Of a DNA stretch of 64,000 nucleotides, positions 24,716 to 39,300 are shown one piece after another. How positions within the stretch are numbered: the stretch's first letter is position 1; each line of letters starts with the position of its first letter. The notes beneath the pieces are model-generated. The model did no database searches. It had not been told where the DNA came from and saw only the letters and a program-made list of their open reading frames with translations. Source of the stretch: Rhyacichthys aspro (taxonomy: Eukaryota; Chordata; Actinopteri; Gobiiformes; Rhyacichthyidae); contig CM072154.1 of NCBI GenBank assembly GCA_036850595.1, positions 18,049,330 to 18,113,329 of the forward strand. The letters are read 5' to 3'. Both the position numbers and the translations under genes were made by a program.

Positions 24716-27700
24716 TGTCACTTAAAATAGAAATCCTCTTAAGAATTTTTAATAAAAGATTTAGTTCAAGTTTGTAGTTTTTACCGTTTACAGTGCAATG
24801 TGTACATTTGATGATTAAAACATGAAATATCCTCATACACCATCTTAATGGTGCTTATGAAAGTTTGCCAGCCTTTAATTGAACTGAACTGAGAGTGGAG
24901 CATTGTTTGGATAATATTATTAATATTCAGCCTGGCCTTGAACGTTGCCTAGTAACAGTCGTCGAAAGCGGAAGAGGACAGTAAAGTGTCCACAGACCAA
25001 GCTAAGTGACCTGAAAAAGAAACGGCACATAAAATGAAAATACCTATATGTTTTACCATTACAATTGTAGAGTAAGAGTCAATAAATACTTAAAATAACC
25101 TAAAAGTTAGATCCACTGGAAGTTCTCATGTCACGATGTGCACAAAATAAATTCAACTTGAGAACTGTTTGTTGCCAGAAAACTGCCTGAAACTAAAGTC
25201 CCTTCTCCAGGTTCATCTGGTTACCATCAGGTAACACAAGCAACAACGCACTGGCTTTAAGACTTTACAGTGTTTTGATTGTTTTTAAACCTAGGATTTC
25301 TTATGTCAGTCTTTTCAGCATCACATTAAAATGTATGGGTCACTAACTGACTGATACCTAGTAATAGAGGTGGCTGGGGAAGTTGCAAGCGATGAAGCAA
25401 AAATACTTCTGAACAATACAAGCGAAGTCTGTTTGAATCAAGCCCTGTCCTGGGTTTATGTTGCAGGGTTAGACAAACTCAGCTTCAATCCCATTAAAAT
25501 GTCAAATCCACAGAAGACATTTCCATTTGCTGTTGGACAGTGGTGGATCAGTTCAGTTTAGAGCTCTGTTAAACAGAGTCTGAACCAGAGGAACATGTTG
25601 TTTGTATATTTGCGTGTTGACAGCGTGTGCACGAGTGCCTCTCGTCCCCGCAGCCCCCTCCCAGCTGCATCGGCCGTAAGCCAATCAATGGCAGGGCTTT
25701 CAGGGCCGGCGGAGGCCCCGGCGCACGGCGGGGGGATCAATAAGTTATTAGCACCATTCTGTCAGCTGTAATGTGGAGATTGATCGGGGGGCCGCGGCTG
25801 GCGGCCCACCCCACATCCTCGCCTGTCACCCCCTCCTCTCCCCGCTCCGCCCCACACCGGCCTGATAAAGATGACAGATTAACGGAGTAAGAGAGGAATT
25901 AAGGAGTCTGGCTGTCTGAGCTGTCACCACGCTCCATGGGATGGAGAGACGAGAGGACGACGGCTAAAGTTTGAGGGAGGAGCGGAAATCAGAGACTGAG
26001 AGGGAAAAATGATGGTTTGCTCCGGTGGTGTCAGATGAAGCTAAGTGTTTTAGGTCCCGCTGGTTTCTCTTTTTCCATCTTTAGCCTGTTCTTGTCCTTG
26101 AAGAAAGAACAACATATATGCACAGATTAAACAGAAAATTAAAATGGTATATTCAGTCTGTTAGCCACATTTTCATCGAAAAGAAACAAGTCCTAGCTCT
26201 GGGCTTTTGCACCAGCCTGTTGTTGGTTCAAAACTTTTAAAGAACCAGTCGACTTTTTCAGTGCATTAAGAGTCACTGAAGCTCTATGATGTCACTTTTT
26301 TGGCCAAAAACCACAGTCAAAGGGTCATTTATCAGACATCTGGTAGAAATGTTGAAATCTCATAGTTACTAGGATCTGAACCATTTTTTTTTTTTTTTTG
26401 CCTTTTAAAAGAATTACACAGCTATGACTCAGCCCCAAACTGCATCAGTGGACAAGGGTTTTGGATTGATTACCCCGAAAAAACAGATCACTCTCATATG
26501 CTAACAAGCTTCTGAAAAACACCCATAATTACAGTAGCTTGACAGTTAAAGCTTTCAAACCAAAGTTTAGCTCCTGACTCTAACACCGCAGCAGTGATAA
26601 CAGTAAGGCGCGAGGGAAAGGCCTGAGGTAGCGGACCTGACTGTGAGCGGTGTTAGTGGGAGTAAAAGGGTTAGCAGGGAGAGCTCAGAGTTCGGCATTA
26701 AAAGGGAGCGCTGGTGCTCTAAGAAGCCCCATTTAATTGGCTTTAAAAGCTTTCCGCCCTCAAATCTCTGGCCCTCGGGCGCTCGCTCAGGAGACGCAGT
26801 GTCTTGAGTGAGGTCGGCTCGAGAGACAACTCAAGTATGCGTGTGTTTGATCATGAGAGGGTGTGGGTGTGTGTTCGGCAGAAGATGGAGTTTAACTAAT
26901 GGGGGTGTCTCGCTCTTTGTTGTTATTCCTTTAATAGGATTGATGGAGACTTAAAGTATTTTTTGAAAGGATCAGTGAAAGAAATGTACTGAACATTATT
27001 TGGAAATGAGAGGGGGAAAGGAATAAGATGATAAAGGAGACTGTGAAAGATGTGTGTCTGTGCTTCCATTAACCCCCTCTCACTCACACCCCCCTCTCTT
27101 TGGGGCAGGACGGGGAGTGGATCTCCTCAGGACCTGAGAGCCAACATCAAACGGCGGATCATTAGTGAACCTCCTCCCTCCGTCTCTGCTGCTGTTGCTC
27201 TATGTCTTTCTCGTTTGCCGCTTTCATCAACACTAGGGCTTTTCCTGCAGCGGCCCGACAAAATCCTCTGAGTCCTCTTTAAGTCTTCCTCTTTCCCCAC
27301 TGCCGATCTGTCTTGTTATGGAGAAGAAAGGACACAAGAGCGGTTGATACAGGAAAGGTTAAAGGTCAGCCCGGCTATTACACATTTGATGCTGACAACA
27401 AGATCACAAGCAAGATCCCACAATCAAAGATGGACGCTGTCTTGTTTCAGTGGGAAGTTTCTGATAGGCCCATACACAAGAAAGGTTCCTTGGTCCATAG
27501 AGATGTTTATTTGGGCCTTTGAGCCTGGACAGGTGTCTTTCCTTCACATTGACTTCCATTTTCCATGCTGAGATATGGGTATATCTTTCAAAGCAAAAGA
27601 CAGCCAGAGCCATTCACTTTCTGATCGAAGTGAAGTGGGTCTGAAGCCCCTGCCATTCAAACCAATTCCAGCAGAATGAATCCTTCCTGACCAATCATAA

Positions 27701-30700
27701 CCGTTTATCTTAAATTGAGCGGGTTTTATGTGATGCTTTGTCTCTTTTAATGTTTGTTTTTTGGTCCAGAGGCTGTTTACTCTCTGTTTGTTCATACTGC
27801 TCCCTGTTTTTTTTATTGGTTGTATGCCTATCCAATTGCATTCAAAGGTAGTTTAATCTGTGTCCATTCGTTCTGCAGAGGGACCAGAGTAATTCTTTGT
27901 ATAGAATAGAAAAACTACTGAAAAAATGTAGAAAGGCTGGCCATGAAAAAAGAAATTGTTGGGCATAGAAACCTCTTGTTTGTGCTGGACTGGGGGCAAC
28001 TTAGGCTTAGCATTAGCACTCAACTCCATTTGGTGCTACAAAGGGTTATAGGAGGCTGGCTAGAGTCTAATGTTGATATTGATGATATTTGGAGCATAAG
28101 ACCTCTTTTTAAGTCTTATCATTTGAATATTTAAAGTAAATAAGTAACATAAGTGTTTAACTGTGCCCTGGCAACACAAATAATACAAATTACTGTGTGA
28201 AAAGAGAAAGTGGCGGGAGGAGAGGTCAAAAGTGCTATCTCTAAAAGTAGGTATGGTTGGTGTGGTTATTTGCAGAGGCGCATGAGATAGGAACTATTTA
28301 AAAAGGCCGAATAAGAGATAGAACAATGACAAACAGCCTCTTCCTTCCTGCCGGCGCCGTGTGCGATGTGCTCTGCATCCCCTCGGCTTCTGATTAGGCC
28401 TCTATTGATTGGAGGTGTGTTTGGGGGGAGCATGAGGAGGGGAGGAAGTGAGGAATGAGAGGGGAGGAGTGGAAGAGGTAGGGGTGCTGTAATTGTACAC
28501 AAGATGCTCCTCTTTGGTGACGAAGAGAGGAGGGAAACGGGTACCGGGAGGAAAGGGGTGTTAATGGGAGAAAAGAGAGAGCTCCTGGTGCGAGGAAGCT
28601 TCAAAGACTCCAAGATGAGGAAGAGAAGGAAGGATGGAAAAATGAGGCTGAAGAGAAGTGTTTAGGAGACAAGAACTTTGTGGGAGCTGCTGTGGGGGAA
28701 CAAACTAAAAATAAAGATCACATACACATAATAGAAAGCAGGAATTCTTTAGCAGTCAAGTTTCAGTCTGAGATTCTGGTGCCAACATCTGGAAAAGGGA
28801 ACAGAGAAAAAAATGAGAGGAAGAACAGTGATAAGACTTGAGGACAGACTGTTGGAAAAGACCATTTGACGACACACACATATACAGTATATAAACGAGC
28901 AGGGCAGATCTGTCATCCACAGCGGCGCAGGCCTCTCTCATCTCTGACAGAACAAGCACATCTCCAGACGTTCTGTTTCTCACTCTACTCTCCATCTATC
29001 ACCTTTCTCACTCCGCATTTCCAGAGCTGTCCTCGTGTATACAGGTACAAACAGAGCAAAGGCACTATCTTCTAGACCCTTCACTGACTGTATTTTGTTT
29101 TTGTTTTTTTACAGATGACCTCCTAGGAAAGAGGAGAAGCTTTTCCCCCAACAGCAGCAGCGAGTGTCCCTCAGACCGCAAGAAGTCACGCAGCGTTTCT
29201 CCAAAAGGTAAGACCGTGCAGTGGCTTTTGATAAAAAAATATGGAGGCAGGTTGTGTATGTAAAGAATGGATAAAGAAAAGAGGCAACAGATTGAGACTT
29301 AGATAAAATAGACCGTGTTGATTTTGTTGTTGGTGGTATATGTCAGGGCTCTGGTTTGGTTTTGCTTCAGAAAGAGTAAGCATTTTGTTTATTGTTATTA
29401 CAAGTTTGCAAAAGTTACTGCAGTCCCAAGCTGCTGCTTATGAGTCCGTTGTAGAGTTTTATTTGCTTAATACCATGAGAAAGGCATTAATACCAACTCT
29501 GGACAAGTCAATACCCCTCTGTAGTGCTGCAATCTAGTCTCTATTGTCTATTATTCATATCGTTCTTCTGTGGCGTGAAGCTGGGCGCCCAGCACAGAGC
29601 CAGCTCGGCCACTGACTGTCCCTCTGGGCTGTGGAGGAACACTTCCTGACTGATGCATTATACAGTATAGCAGGAAAAACCAAGGGCAGCTCACCGCACA
29701 TCCATCCAGACTCCTCTTTGCAGACACACAAGCCTAATTTCATCTAACCCAGACACGTTGACAGAAACAATATTGATTATCACATATCAGTGATTTTCAG
29801 ATGCTTCAATTGAGTAAAAATGTTTGGAAGGAGATTTGTTTGTGTGACCTTTGACCGACAACAGCCCTGCCCGGAGCCGTCTGTATCTGTGTCACGAGAC
29901 ACACTCTTTCATGGCCTTTTCAGTCTCACTTAGACCGAGCCTGGACCCATCTTCTGAAAGATGCATGTCTTTATGAGAAATGTGTTGTGCTGCGGCGAGT
30001 GCTGGCTCCTTTTAAGGCAAATTGTGTGTGTTTTTATTTGTGTGTGTCTTAGAGTGGTTGGTGCAGACTCTTAAAGGAGAAGTGCTTTCTGACACTTTTT
30101 GTAGTTATCACTGTATTTCATCATTTACCAAAGTTTTGATAGATGAGTGATAAGCTTGTTTAAAATGTAAAGTAAAGCTCATGTGTGACCTACATTTAGC
30201 GCTGTCTGTTTATATCACACATAAAGTACATAGGCTGTATATTTGATTAAGTCTCACTTTTTGATTGGATAAAAGTGGATGGGATACCACAAACTATATT
30301 CACTGTTTATGGCAAAGCCTAGGAACTGAGAATCCCACTCAAGCTTATCACAATATGTGACTACATCTAAATTTGACTCAAATGAATTCACTGCAGCGCT
30401 ATAACTAACAGGCTTTGGGTTTGGTGGAGCCATTATTTGAACAAAAGAGATGGTGTTTTGAGTGTGTGCGCTGCCTGCCGTCCAGAGAAGTGCATTTAAA
30501 CCTTTGGAAAACACTGCTGATCCAGAGTCTTTAACCTTGATCTCTGTCCACACCCAAACCCTGACACTGCACCTGTGTGTGTGTCTATGCACGCCACATC
30601 CTCTTTCCTTTTCATTTTGGCAACAAACGCTATCCCTTAATGACAAACGCAGGCGGAGAAATAAATTGAGAGTATAGTGGATGGATCGAGCCGCAGAGAC

Positions 30701-33700
30701 CGGCCTCCGCTGCGTAAATGATGTCTGTTTTTCTTTCTGTTGCGAAGCCGGCACCCCTGCTGTGTTTAAACAGCGAACAAACTTTGGACAGGCACAGACT
30801 AGTTGCACACACACACACACACTTGAGGACGTCGGGTGGATTAGCTGGAGCGCGGCGGTGGTGGAGACAGGGATGCTTGCGTGTTTGTTTCACCCACCCG
30901 ACCCCCTCCACCCGCGCCTCCACTCCTCAGCGCCACTCCTGCTCGCCTGCCCGGGGCCAAGCTCAGGTTTCAATAAGGAGAGCAGAGATGTAAAAATAAC
31001 CCCTGCTTCCCTCGGCTTCTGCCTCCTCCTCTTTTCCTTCTCCCGACTCCCAAACCGCGTCCCGATATCCCCCGCCACCCTCACCTTAGATCATGTTACT
31101 ATTGACAGACTGGGGCAGGGGTGGGGGCAAAGAGAGATTGAGCATGGGGACTGACGGAGGGCTGGATATCTTACACAGCATCATTTTCACCAAGCCTTAA
31201 ACACCACACACAAGTCTGTACTCTTATTTTTCCATGACCTGCACTGGATACAGTTAGAAAAACACACAAAAACAGCCCCCCTCTTTGTAACCTCTCACCT
31301 CGTGCCTCTGCGAGCGCGGGATGCTGCGGCGTTTTCTGTCAGAGAAGTGCTGAGTTCACACTGAGGTCAGGCTCAGGCCATTAACAATGCATGGCTGTAT
31401 GTGTGGAGCTTCATCTGAAAAGGCTTCCATCCCGTAAGAGTGGCCTCCTCGGTGAACGATACACGCGAAAAAATGTCTTGTGGTCGACTTGTGAGGAGGC
31501 TGACCAGACTCTAGAGATCGTCAGAGTTATGCATTAGAATAGGACAGCCAGAAGAGCTTACTGGATCTATATCATAAAGTACAATACATTTTAACTCAAG
31601 GTGCAAGTTGTGCTTGTTATGAATAAAATTCCAAAAGTATGGGGCATAGCTCAAGCAGACAGTATTATTTAACCGCTAACACAACAATAACTGACTGGTC
31701 ATGTCCTAGAGCTCAGATTTGTTCTTCATGTGTGGCTCTAAAAACCTTTCTTTAGCTTTACTATGTTTACAGGAGTTTGTGTTGTATAGCTGTGATTTAA
31801 ATGACTGGTTGCTGATTTTCTGTGTCCCACTCCGTCCAATAGAGAGCCCCCAGAGCCCAGTGATGGAGGCAGGCGGCAGTCACGGACACACGACCCCCGA
31901 GGACCACTACAGACGCATGATGTCGGCGCTCAGTGAGCAGGGGACCTTCGAGGAGCAGCAGCAGCGCCTCTACCAGTTGGCCAGCAGCATGGGTCTACAG
32001 GGCCACGGTCAGCACACAAACCTGCCTTCACACAGTTCACATGTTCATCACTGAGGGGGAGGAGCTATTATTCTGAACATATATCTGCTCACTAGCATTC
32101 AGTGGAAATGACACACTTTGACATTTTCCGAGTGCAATGTTGAGCCAAGAATAGAAATCATCATGTGACTTCTCCCTGGCCATGTGATTTCTACATGCAG
32201 TTCAAAGTTGGTCAAAATAACAGTGTCTTAATGCCTTCCCCCAAAGTAAATTTGAATCTACTCTAAAAATAAATGGTGGAGCTTTTTTAATCCATCATAG
32301 CTTGAAGATAGTTTCTGCTAGTCTCATACATTAAAACATAGAGCTGGGGCCTTATAATGTGTATTTAAGCTCAACAATTGGTGGTAATTCATACAAAAGT
32401 GCTTCATATTACTGGCCTTATCAATAATAATATACGGCCAGTGTCTTGGTGAGTAGATTCTGTGTTGACAAATACAAAATTGGAGCTTATCAAGTTAAGT
32501 ACATCGAATTAAAACTGTCATAAAAATAAAGATATTGCAAGAGGAAGAGGTAAAAACTGTAGCAGTGCACTCAGTTTTATCTCGTTGAACCGCACCAACA
32601 TTTCTACATTTGATTTTAAAACCTAGAATATTATTTCTCACTCTTACCAGAAAGAACTGACTCATAAAGGATCCACACATACAGTTGCTCTGTTTTTTTC
32701 CATTTTTGAAGTTTGTAACTTGAGATTTACTTCAAACTAAAAGAACTTCCTTTTAAGGCACATCGGCAGCTTCTATAAAAAACATATTCCATCACCTGTC
32801 TCTAAGTCTCCGAGACGCAGCGCTGCTTTGTAACCTCGGCGTGCAGCTCTGTTTCTGGGTGCTGTGTTCAAGTGTGCCACGCTGCTGCCATTGTAAAACC
32901 CCAGCCACAGAGACGGCTGACATTTCTATTTGTAGTGCTTGCCCACCCAGTGTCAATGTGTCACTCAGGGTGATTTCTGACCACCACGGCTCTCTGTGTT
33001 AACAACACCCACAAGCCTTTGCATGCATCAACGCCACGATTGATCGGGGGCTCTCACTGGCCGCGTGCCAAGCCTCTAAATCTACCAGTGCTCTGGAAAC
33101 CACCATGTCCCACTTTTCCACAATTTCTACAGGCACATAAAAAGTACTGGTCTTTTCTTGGGAGAATTGTAGCTCGAAAAGAAAAAAAAAAGGCGAATGA
33201 GGAAACTTGCCCTGTTTGGGTTTTATAAGTTAGTTTATATACATTCACTGTGCTTTCCATTAAATTTTAACCTTTTCTCACATTTTTGTACAGAATGTAC
33301 ATTAAGCCATTGCGGTGTTTACGAGTGCCTTTGCTGAAGCATAAATCCTACCAGAGCCCTGCCTGAATTGTACTTGGAGCTCCTTTTATTTTTATTTGAT
33401 TAGTAATGATTTTTAATTGCTGGCTGCAAATCTAGGGGGCGAAGCTTATAAACACTTTAATAGCCTTTTCCCTGTGTCTTGGAGGAGCTGGAAGCGAGAC
33501 GCGGTCTATCGTGGTGGATTTTATGACCCGGGGTGCAGTCTGATCGCTGGCTTCCTTTCCCAGAAGCCTCGCTGCTCAGAGGCAGACGATGTGGCGCAAC
33601 TCCGACACACTGCCTCTGCTCACTTCCACATTCCTCATCGTTTGATAGTTTCCACACTATCCCTTATTCTCGTCTCATTCAACTTTCTTTCAAGTTCTTC

Positions 33701-36302
33701 TTAACATCTGCACAAAAACACGGAAATGAGTTAGAGACGTGTGAATAATAAAATGACAAGTTTACGGTTCATTAATGTTGCTTTGGAAGTGTCTACATCT
33801 CCTGTTGTGTTGACTCTGTGATCATCTAAGTGGATTGGCGTCACAATTTTTGCCAACACTGCTCACAGCCAAGTTTTTGGTGTTGTTAATGTTTTAGTTC
33901 CACACCTGGTTACTTCCTTTGACTGTCCCCTGACTGTTTACTGAAAAAACTTCTTCTTACACTACCCCCACATCTATCTTTCTCTAATTAACAGTTGGAG
34001 CTTGTTAAGAAACTGAAACTTGCACACACAAACTATCTCGGTGGTGGCCCACACCGACAGCTGCTTTGTCTCCGGGGACACTGAGACGTAGATCACTTCA
34101 GCGAGAGGCCCTTGACATTGACCTGGTCTAGCCTGGGCCCCGTGACCTCTTGCTCCGTCTCCGAATGGGCCTCCGCTAGTGCCACCTCCTCTCCTATACA
34201 TCTCCCTCTCAAGCACCGCTTTTAAACCCCTTCCCCTCCTTTTTTCTTACCCCCACCTCCAACTCTCCCTTTAGCCTTGGTCCCTGCAGAGCATCCTTTC
34301 ATGTGTTTGAAGTGTAGGGCACAGAAAATGAAAGTGCGGTGGGGGCGAGGAGGAGCTGCGCCGAGTGTGTCTGAATGTGTAGGTGCAAGGTGTTGTTGGA
34401 GAGGCCCTCACTGGACCTGATGGGCAGAGGAAGAGTACAGAGGGGGGCTGTAGAAATGGCCAGGAGGGCTTTCCCTCCCTGCTCATGATGAAAGGAGAGC
34501 AGGGCAGAAGAGCCAACGAGAGGCGGGGGAAATCCAGATGAAAGTGAGGGGAGGGAGCTGTTTTGTCTTGAACGGTTTAGTCTGATTTAAACATGAGGCT
34601 GTACACTATTTTGTTCCAAAGTGATTGAAACTATGTGACTGGCCAAAAAGTTTACATTTTGTCATACGAACTATTAACCAGGAACTATTTACTCCAGGGA
34701 ATTTATACATTTTCAATTTAATGGTCTTCAAAGTTTTGACAACTTCTTTGTGTGAAGTTACATGTCCTTCCTTTACTACTGTAGCTCTCAGGGGCACACC
34801 TTGTTGTTTGCGATAACCAGTCATATTCAAACAGAAAACATACTAAATTTTGTCATTTTTTCCCCAACGACAAAGCTAACATTTATTATCAACAGCTGTT
34901 TCTGGTTTTAGCTCTCGCTCTGTGAATTTAAACGTATTTATCGCCTACACTGCATTAAACACAAGCAGAACCTGTGCCTCAAATATTAATCCCTAAATTT
35001 TAGGAAAATGGTGCAGATCAATAAATTGGAATAAACTGGAAACAGTTTTATGTTTACTGCAGCAACACACGACTGTACCTTCAGCCTCTCACTGCTATAC
35101 TCCAGGATTTACACTCTTTTTATATTAATTATTATCAGTGCATCCAAGTTTCAAAAGTCTGCTTCAAATCTGTTTTATGTCCAAGATGCCTTTCACACCA
35201 ACGAGAAGTGGGTCTCATAGTCCCTGTAGCAAACACAACTATTTATGTTACATTTCTGACTCATGTATTCGTTATACTGGTGAGACTGTTACTTCTAAAC
35301 ACTATTTTTAGGATATTTCATAATATTTCCACGTACATATGGTTTCCTTAGACACATGATATTGGCAGAAGGAATACGTCTTCTTGATGTGTTATTTTCC
35401 AGTATATGGTGAGCTATAACTGTTGGATGCTGCTTTTTGTGTACCTGCCAGGCCTCCAAATCCATCACATTACTGGCCAGGCTGTATCTGCGCCGTGCTC
35501 CTCCACATTCTCACGCAGAGGAAAACCCAGCTTAACTAAGGGGATTTAGGCCCAGCTCCTGGAATGATGGCTGGGAGAAAAATGGGATGGCACAAAAGAG
35601 GGATAAGCAGGATTGGTCTAAGTGGCAAACTGGGACCTCCCAAAATAACTCATGCAAAAGGGAGACAGACATGGATGAGAGTGGATACGTGTTATTGTGC
35701 TCAATTAGGACTCTGATTTCTATTGGAGGGACACTCTCCTTGTTCCAGTTTTAGAGAGGGGGGAAATCTGAAATGGACTACATTTACTCACAAAGAAGGG
35801 TACGGCCCCACAACGATCCTATTCGCTGACATGCCGACTGTTTTAAGTTGTGCATTTAATCTTAATTTAAGAGACTTATAATGTAGTTGGCTTGTTGGAA
35901 AATAAACATGTCTTAAACATTACTGCAGCAACAGTGAGACCTGTATTAGACTCTACACGTGTCAGATGTCAGCTAGTTAGTTTGTGAGAGGGTTTAAAGT
36001 TCAGTGAAGTTATAAGCTGGACCATTTTTATGAAGTCTGGGCCTAATGAATGCAAGAAAGTTTAGGTTTGGGTCAGTTTCTCTTGTTCACAGTTACAGGC
36101 TTTCTCATAGTTGTAGTTTTAAAGACTGTTGGAAAATATTGCAATGTCTGGCGTATCAATGTTTCTTTCAAAATTAATGGAAACGCCATAGAAAATTGCT
36201 GGACTGCCCCTTTAACCGAGTCGTACAAAATAATTGGCGAGGTGGGATTGTGACCACAGGAAACTCGCAGAGGTCAACCTGCCACCCCTGAGCTGTGTCG
36301 GC

Positions 36303-36337
<35 letters not shown>

Positions 36338-39300
36338 GGGGCTCCGGTTCCCTCTGATCTCTCCCTTATCTCTCTCAACCCCCCACTCACTCACACACCC
36401 ACCCTTGTCTGCCGCCAGCCGAGTCCCCTGCGGCCCGGCGCAGCAAACAGATCGATACACCGGAGCTAGGCCGCATTAATATCTGTCGCTTCACCCCCCC
36501 GCCTTGGCGCCCTCTCAACCGCTCACACACGCACCTAAATCACACAGGCGCACACACAAACGCACATCACACCCGTACCGGCGGCGGAAATGGCCCCTAG
36601 CTCCCGAGGGATCTGTCTAATTAAAAAAGAGGGGGGCGGCGGTGTAGAGCGGGTAGATAGATTGAGGCGGCGCGAGAGAGGGAGAGCGGGATGGATTTTT
36701 CTCTCATTAGAAGCCATGTCTCCTGGTGTGGCCGGGCCGGGCTGATAATGATGAGGCCTCTTCTCCGGCGAGGGCGAGAGGGAGCAGGGGATGCTGGGAG
36801 CCAGGGAGAAACAGGAGATGAGCGGGGGGGAAAGGGGAAGGGTGGGAGGTGGAGGGGAGGGCAGGCAGAGATAGAGCGGGAAGGAGCGTTGACGGCGCTC
36901 AAGGTGAGAGGCTAAAAAACGTCCTGCACCTGAAGTGAGAAGATGCCTTTTGCTGCTGGTTCACAAACACACCGGTCATTACTTGGGTTAAAAAACATAT
37001 TCATTTTTTTGTCCTGCTACATAATATCTTAATTCTCATATTTGTTGAATCTGTGCGTAGCTATATGTTTTAGGGATTAAAAAGTGCACAACCGCCATTT
37101 TTAATACAGAATCTGCAGAGCTGACTTTAAAACGGCTCATTGGGTGTTTTAGGATTATAAAGAGGATGTTTGTATTCATGTCTGAATTACAGCTCTGCTC
37201 AATCGTGTTTTGCAAAGCTTGATCTGCGATAACTGAGTCAATCAACATATGGTGCCGCTCTAATGAATTAAAAATAATCTAAAAGTTGCCTTTTGTGTCA
37301 TTTTTCTTCGGTCTTTGCCTCAAACTTGTCATAATGACTTTCTTTTGGTCTGTGCTGTGCAGATCTGCTGCGTGCTCGTCAGGAGGCGTTGGTTGCTGCA
37401 GTCAGGAGTCCAGCGGCTCTCGAGGCTCACCTACCGTCTGCAGGAAGCTCGTCTTCGTCCAGTCAGAGACGGAAGCAGGGTCTGCCTCAGCACCGGGACG
37501 CACATTTTACAGACAGGTAACAATCAGACTCAGGCCGGCCAGTGCCATCCATCATTTATTGAGCCAACAGCCACATCCTCGACAAACACCTCAGCCGGGA
37601 CCGTGACGTCACCCGTATCAACTTCCAATCCACCTGTAACCTGAGTTAATAGAGGCAGAAGCTGTTACTATTTTGGGGAAAGGTCAGAGTTTGGGAAGAA
37701 CAGAGTGTGACATAAAACACGTGGACGCAAAGTTGGCTCTAGTTTTAGCCTTGATAGCTAATGACGCTAATAGTCAAGTACTGTTGAGTTCCAAAAAGCA
37801 TTTACAGATCACATCATAGAGGTTCTAACTTGGGATCTAACTTAAACCATTGCACAGTGGCCTACCTTTAAATGTGTTCTTAAACTGCTTGGGTTACGGG
37901 GGGTGGAGCCTATGCCAGCAGCTTTGGGCATGGGCAGGGTATTCCTTGGACACCACTTAGAGACATACACTGACAGACAACCATTCACACTTTTTCATTC
38001 AGTAATTTAGAGAACCCACATCCCCGTTTTCAATAACTTCATGTCATCAAACTATCAATGCTAAGTTTTAAGAATATATCTTTAAAATTAGCACTGGTCA
38101 GTCGCCCTCCACGTGGGGTGAAGTAATGATAATGGTCTTATGTTTTTCACAAATCCAATGAGAAATTATGATATCAGATAAGATGAATCAGTATCAATTT
38201 TTGTTTTATTTTTTTCAAAACGAGTCTATGGCAGCCAACCCTCACTTCCATTAGATTTCTTGGTGGCCCTAATCCATTGGTCCAATATTTTACTATGGGT
38301 AACATACAGTGCAACATGTCCTGCCCATATATGTTGGGAATAACAAGTTTATATAATGGTGTTAAATGGGAAATTTTGTAAAAGTTGTTTATTCCCTGTC
38401 TGTTTCTATCAGTGTTTTTCTACCATTTCCTCGACTTGATCCGATTTCATTTTTGGCTCGCTCATTGTGCTCCAGTGCACGTTTATGTGTGTGTGTATGT
38501 ACATGGCTAAACTAAGGATCCAATAACCTCTTGGCTACTGCTGTGGAGCTGCACGCTTGCATCCCTGGCTCTTCCTCCCTCCTCTCCCCCCAGCGATGGC
38601 CCCTACGCCTCCCGAACAAAGCCGGGGGCAGCGGGAGTGGGCGGGTAATTGCTTGTCGATTATTTATGTGGCGCGGGGAGAGGCGGGGGATCGATAATAG
38701 GCCGGCGGTGCAGCAGCGGGGAGGATGGTGTGTGTGTGTGTGCAGAGGCAGAGGATGGTAGAGAGGGGTAGGGGGGCAGGAAGCAGAGTGGCCAGGCGCT
38801 GTGGGGGTGTGTGTATGCTGTGTGCTGAGGCGAGGGGGGTGGGGGGCAGATTGTTCGCGTGTTTGTTTTTTTCCATTTCTCGAGCTGGCGGTGTGCGTGC
38901 TCATCTGTGCGGACTGAATTTGGGCCTGTTTGTGTGAATATGTCTGCTAATTTGTGTAGATGTGTGTCCAGTGTTACGGCGCAGTCAGTGAGCCGCGGCT
39001 GTTCTCCGACAGCACACAGAGTAATTAGCCACACAGGACCAGGGGAGAGTTAACTAGGCCTCACCTCCTCCCATCATCTCCAGCTCCTCTTTAACCCTTT
39101 CACACTCATACGAGTCTTTTTTCACTAAAATGAAAGGGTTAATAGGGACAATATGTTGATGGCTCTTGACATTATATCAGCTTTTGTTCAAATAAGAAGA
39201 CCAAAAGAAAGAGAGTTGACAATCCTCCAAAAGGTGGCACCTGCAATAATGTCAATAATTTATAAAACATGTGGACCATGCCCTATGAGCCTTAAGGGAA

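Larger units (their letters stand above)
22186..29114 (+). other. samd11: samd11 intron, 6.9 kb
   Basis: Contents: a GT microsatellite and CpG-rich stretch at 24020-24450, a long AT dinucleotide tract at 24680-24714, a GC-rich candidate regulatory block at 25640-25960, and copy B of dispersed repeat family 2 at 27689-27943. No exon is supported. Confidence 0.8.
32008..37362 (+). other. samd11: samd11 intron, 5.4 kb
   Basis: It holds the second copy of dispersed repeat family 1 (34797-35127), a GT microsatellite (36305-36333) and a GC-rich block at 36400-36900 that may be regulatory. No coding exon is seen. Confidence 0.8.

Noticed and set aside
30254..30820. 188-residue minus-strand frame, the longest unexplained one
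   Set aside because: It begins in a CA tract (MCVCVQLVCAC), shows no recognisable domain and lies wholly in a samd11 intron. Chance length is likelier.
37286..37644. Two plus-strand frames of 106 and 109 residues
   Set aside because: They are out-of-frame shadows of the real samd11 exon 37363-37516, which uses the third frame.
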